A stretch of DNA of 64,000 bases from JAXLVB01 sp046329195 (GTDB lineage: Bacteria; Bacteroidota; Bacteroidia; Cytophagales; Spirosomataceae): NCBI GenBank assembly GCA_046329195.1, contig JAXLVB010000001.1:1612001-1676000 (forward strand), in the 5' to 3' direction. The first letter of the stretch is position 1. Every line of letters begins with the position of its first letter. The notes beneath the pieces are model-generated. The model worked only from the letters and a program-made list of their open reading frames with translations, ran no database searches and was not told the DNA's origin. The position numbers and the translations under genes are program-made. Shown in pieces: positions 62,765 to 64,000 of this stretch.

Positions 62765-63331
62765 ATGCCTATTCTTTATGTCATCGCTGGGCCTCCAGGC
62801 ATCGGTAAAAGTACAGATGGAGGCAATTTTGTTCCCAGTTCTATCGAAACGCTTAACCACGATAAGCTCAATACAGAATATAAAAATCGAGAGATTCCTG
62901 ACTACGAAGACAGAGCCAACTTAAAAGCTAATAGCTTTATCAAAGAAAAACTGTCTCAAAAAGTAGATTTTGGTATTGAACTTAATTTGGGGTCAGAAGG
63001 GCATTATGATTTTGTGCGTTACATTCGTCAAAATCATGCTTCTTACAAGATATACGTCATTCTTTTCTTTACAGACGACTTACTACTTTGTTTGGATAGA
63101 GCCTTCCTTCGTGAAAAATCAGGAGGTCATCAGGTAGCCCCCGAAATCATTAAACGAATGTATCAATATACTCTACCTTTGTTTCGTAAACACATTAAAC
63201 TCCTTGATTATCTTCAGTTTATCCATGTTGACTATGTATATGCTGGATATTACCCTAACGCTCAAAAAGATTTCCTTCACACCTCCGTGCCTTTGTGGCT
63301 TATTAATCACTTTCCCGAAATCTTGCTTTAA
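62765..63331 (+). CDS. Zeta-toxin-like kinase
   Basis: 188 residues. Walker A G-P-P-G-I-G-K-S-T near residues 9-17, and the acidic/basic pattern of zeta kinases later (V-D-F-G-I-E-L-N-L-G, R-E-K-S-G-G-H-Q-V). Zeta toxins phosphorylate UDP-N-acetylglucosamine and block wall synthesis; other zeta-like proteins have other targets. Adjacent to the small gene before it, it is read as a TA module, possibly complete. Confidence 0.78.
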   Translation: MPILYVIAGPPGIGKSTDGGNFVPSSIETLNHDKLNTEYKNREIPDYEDRANLKANSFIKEKLSQKVDFGIELNLGSEGHYDFVRYIRQNHASYKIYVILFFTDDLLLCLDRAFLREKSGGHQVAPEIIKRMYQYTLPLFRKHIKLLDYLQFIHVDYVYAGYYPNAQKDFLHTSVPLWLINHFPEILL

Positions 63332-63396
63332 GCAGTAGTAATCAGGGAAAAGGCTATCAGCAATGGCGAGAAAGAGTTACCAATTTTTCATAACTT

Positions 63397-64000
63397 ATGT
63401 GGTTCAAACGCCTTCTTTATGTACTGATAGGGCTAGTAGGCTTGCTAGCCTTATTATATTTAATCCAACCTCTCAAAAAAGGCGATACCAAGCCTACTTC
63501 AACCTACTACGAACTTGTAGAAAATTGGCCTCAACTGCCTGCCAATGTGAAACTAGGAAATCCGACTGGAATCGGTATTGATACCAATCAGCATCTTGTG
63601 GTTTTTCATAGAGCCTCGCAAGAATGGCCGTTGTTTGGCGGTTTACCCAATCGCTTTATTCCAGAAAAAACGATTTTAATTATTGACCCAACAAGCGGGA
63701 AATTGCTCGAAAGTTGGGGGAGCAATTTGTTTGTAATGCCTCATGGCCTAACGGTTGACCACCAAAATAATATTTGGGTGACGGACGTAGGACTGCACCA
63801 AGTCTTTAAGTTTACACACAACGGAAAGCTCTTGATGAAATTAGGCAAGGCAGCCATTTCAGGAAGTGATTCGGTACATTTCGATAAGCCGACGGATGTG
63901 GCAGTGGCTCAAAATGGTTCTTTTTTTGTAAGCGATGGTTATGGAAATAGTAGGGTTATCAAGTTTTCGCCATCGGGAAAATATTTGTTTGAATGGGGCA
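63397..64000 (+). CDS. NHL-repeat protein, peptidyl-amidating-lyase-like (5' part)
   Basis: At least 201 residues from the ATG at 63397, continuing past the window. A single membrane helix near the start (L-L-Y-V-L-I-G-L-V-G-L-L) is followed by NHL propeller strands: P-T-G-I-G-I-D-T-N, M-P-H-G-L-T-V-D-H-Q-N-N-I-W-V, K-P-T-D-V-A-V-A-Q-N-G and S-D-G-Y-G-N-S-R-V. These match the lyase domain of peptidylglycine alpha-amidating monooxygenase. Enzymatic activity is unproven; many bacterial NHL proteins of this type are not characterised. Confidence 0.85.
   Translation, partial: MWFKRLLYVLIGLVGLLALLYLIQPLKKGDTKPTSTYYELVENWPQLPANVKLGNPTGIGIDTNQHLVVFHRASQEWPLFGGLPNRFIPEKTILIIDPTSGKLLESWGSNLFVMPHGLTVDHQNNIWVTDVGLHQVFKFTHNGKLLMKLGKAAISGSDSVHFDKPTDVAVAQNGSFFVSDGYGNSRVIKFSPSGKYLFEWG

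Noticed and set aside
63363..63581. A 72-residue gene at the right end
   Set aside because: The overlapping frame from 63397 encodes a membrane anchor and NHL repeats up to the window end and is the real gene.
1..64000. CRISPR arrays, tRNA or rRNA genes, integrases or transposases
   Set aside because: No spaced direct repeats, cloverleaf-like sequence or recognisable recombinase was found on reading; not tested by a computed search.

Overview
The window looks like chromosomal DNA of a heterotrophic member of the Bacteroidota, most likely order Cytophagales (a Runella, Dyadobacter or Flectobacillus-like organism). The reasons are promoters of the TTTG / TAnnTTTG type, few purine-rich ribosome binding sites, many secreted proteins of unknown function, TPR-histidine kinases, a CHAT-TPR protein, a ThuA / sugar-dehydrogenase fusion and a subclass A2 beta-lactamase. 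The genus is inferred, not shown.

1-12.3 kb: end of an outer-membrane-like protein, a secreted unknown, a periplasm-directed CHAT-TPR protein convergent with a sigma factor and its membrane partner, then small secreted proteins, a TPR histidine kinase and a beta-helix protein. 12.3-21.5 kb: LysE exporter, YitT protein, six small uncharacterised genes, and a three-gene signalling operon (TPR histidine kinase, receiver-LytS-type kinase, LytTR regulator). 21.9-29.2 kb: ribonucleotide reductase NrdB, DinB, a beta-propeller protein, the three-subunit proton-pumping transhydrogenase, a nucleotidyltransferase-like gene with a small partner, and a Uma2 protein.

29.3-50.3 kb is the core of the window: a nearly complete route for plant hydroxycinnamates. 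A GH78 rhamnosidase precedes a MarR regulator, divergent from an operon of MetE-like protein, crotonase, feruloyl/coumaroyl-CoA synthetase, GNAT, 3-hydroxyacyl-CoA dehydrogenase-like SDR and amidohydrolase. This set matches CoA-dependent beta-oxidative deacetylation (Cou-type), which converts p-coumarate to 4-hydroxybenzoate plus acetyl-CoA. A second operon under an AraC-type (PobR-like) regulator carries pobA, pcaH, pcaG, pcaB, pcaD, pcaC, a fused pcaIJ and pcaF. It takes 4-hydroxybenzoate through protocatechuate and beta-ketoadipate to succinyl-CoA and acetyl-CoA. The MarR-controlled promoter is readable: two operator-like sites sit in and just after a consensus promoter.

Between these two operons an AT-rich island (38893-40958) has inserted at the 3' end of the araC gene and is flanked by a 107-bp direct repeat of that gene end. 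It holds an intact DpnI-like endonuclease (specific for methylated GATC in the known family) and a DpnD/PcfM-like small protein. These lie between remnants of a DpnII-type system: a 5' fragment of a Dam-like methylase and a frameshifted second methylase. It reads as a DpnII-to-DpnI cassette swap frozen in place, and is the most unusual structure here.

50.3-64 kb: a 1267-residue ThuA-dehydrogenase-PKD-cytochrome c fusion divergent from a Nudix-like regulator, an HpaI-type aldolase, an aspartic-protease-like protein lacking its aspartates, a class A beta-lactamase, a DUF2975/HTH pair, an AraC regulator with an aldo/keto reductase, an acyltransferase-3 membrane protein, a zeta-toxin-like two-gene module, and an NHL-repeat protein running off the end. 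No tRNA, rRNA or CRISPR array was recognised.
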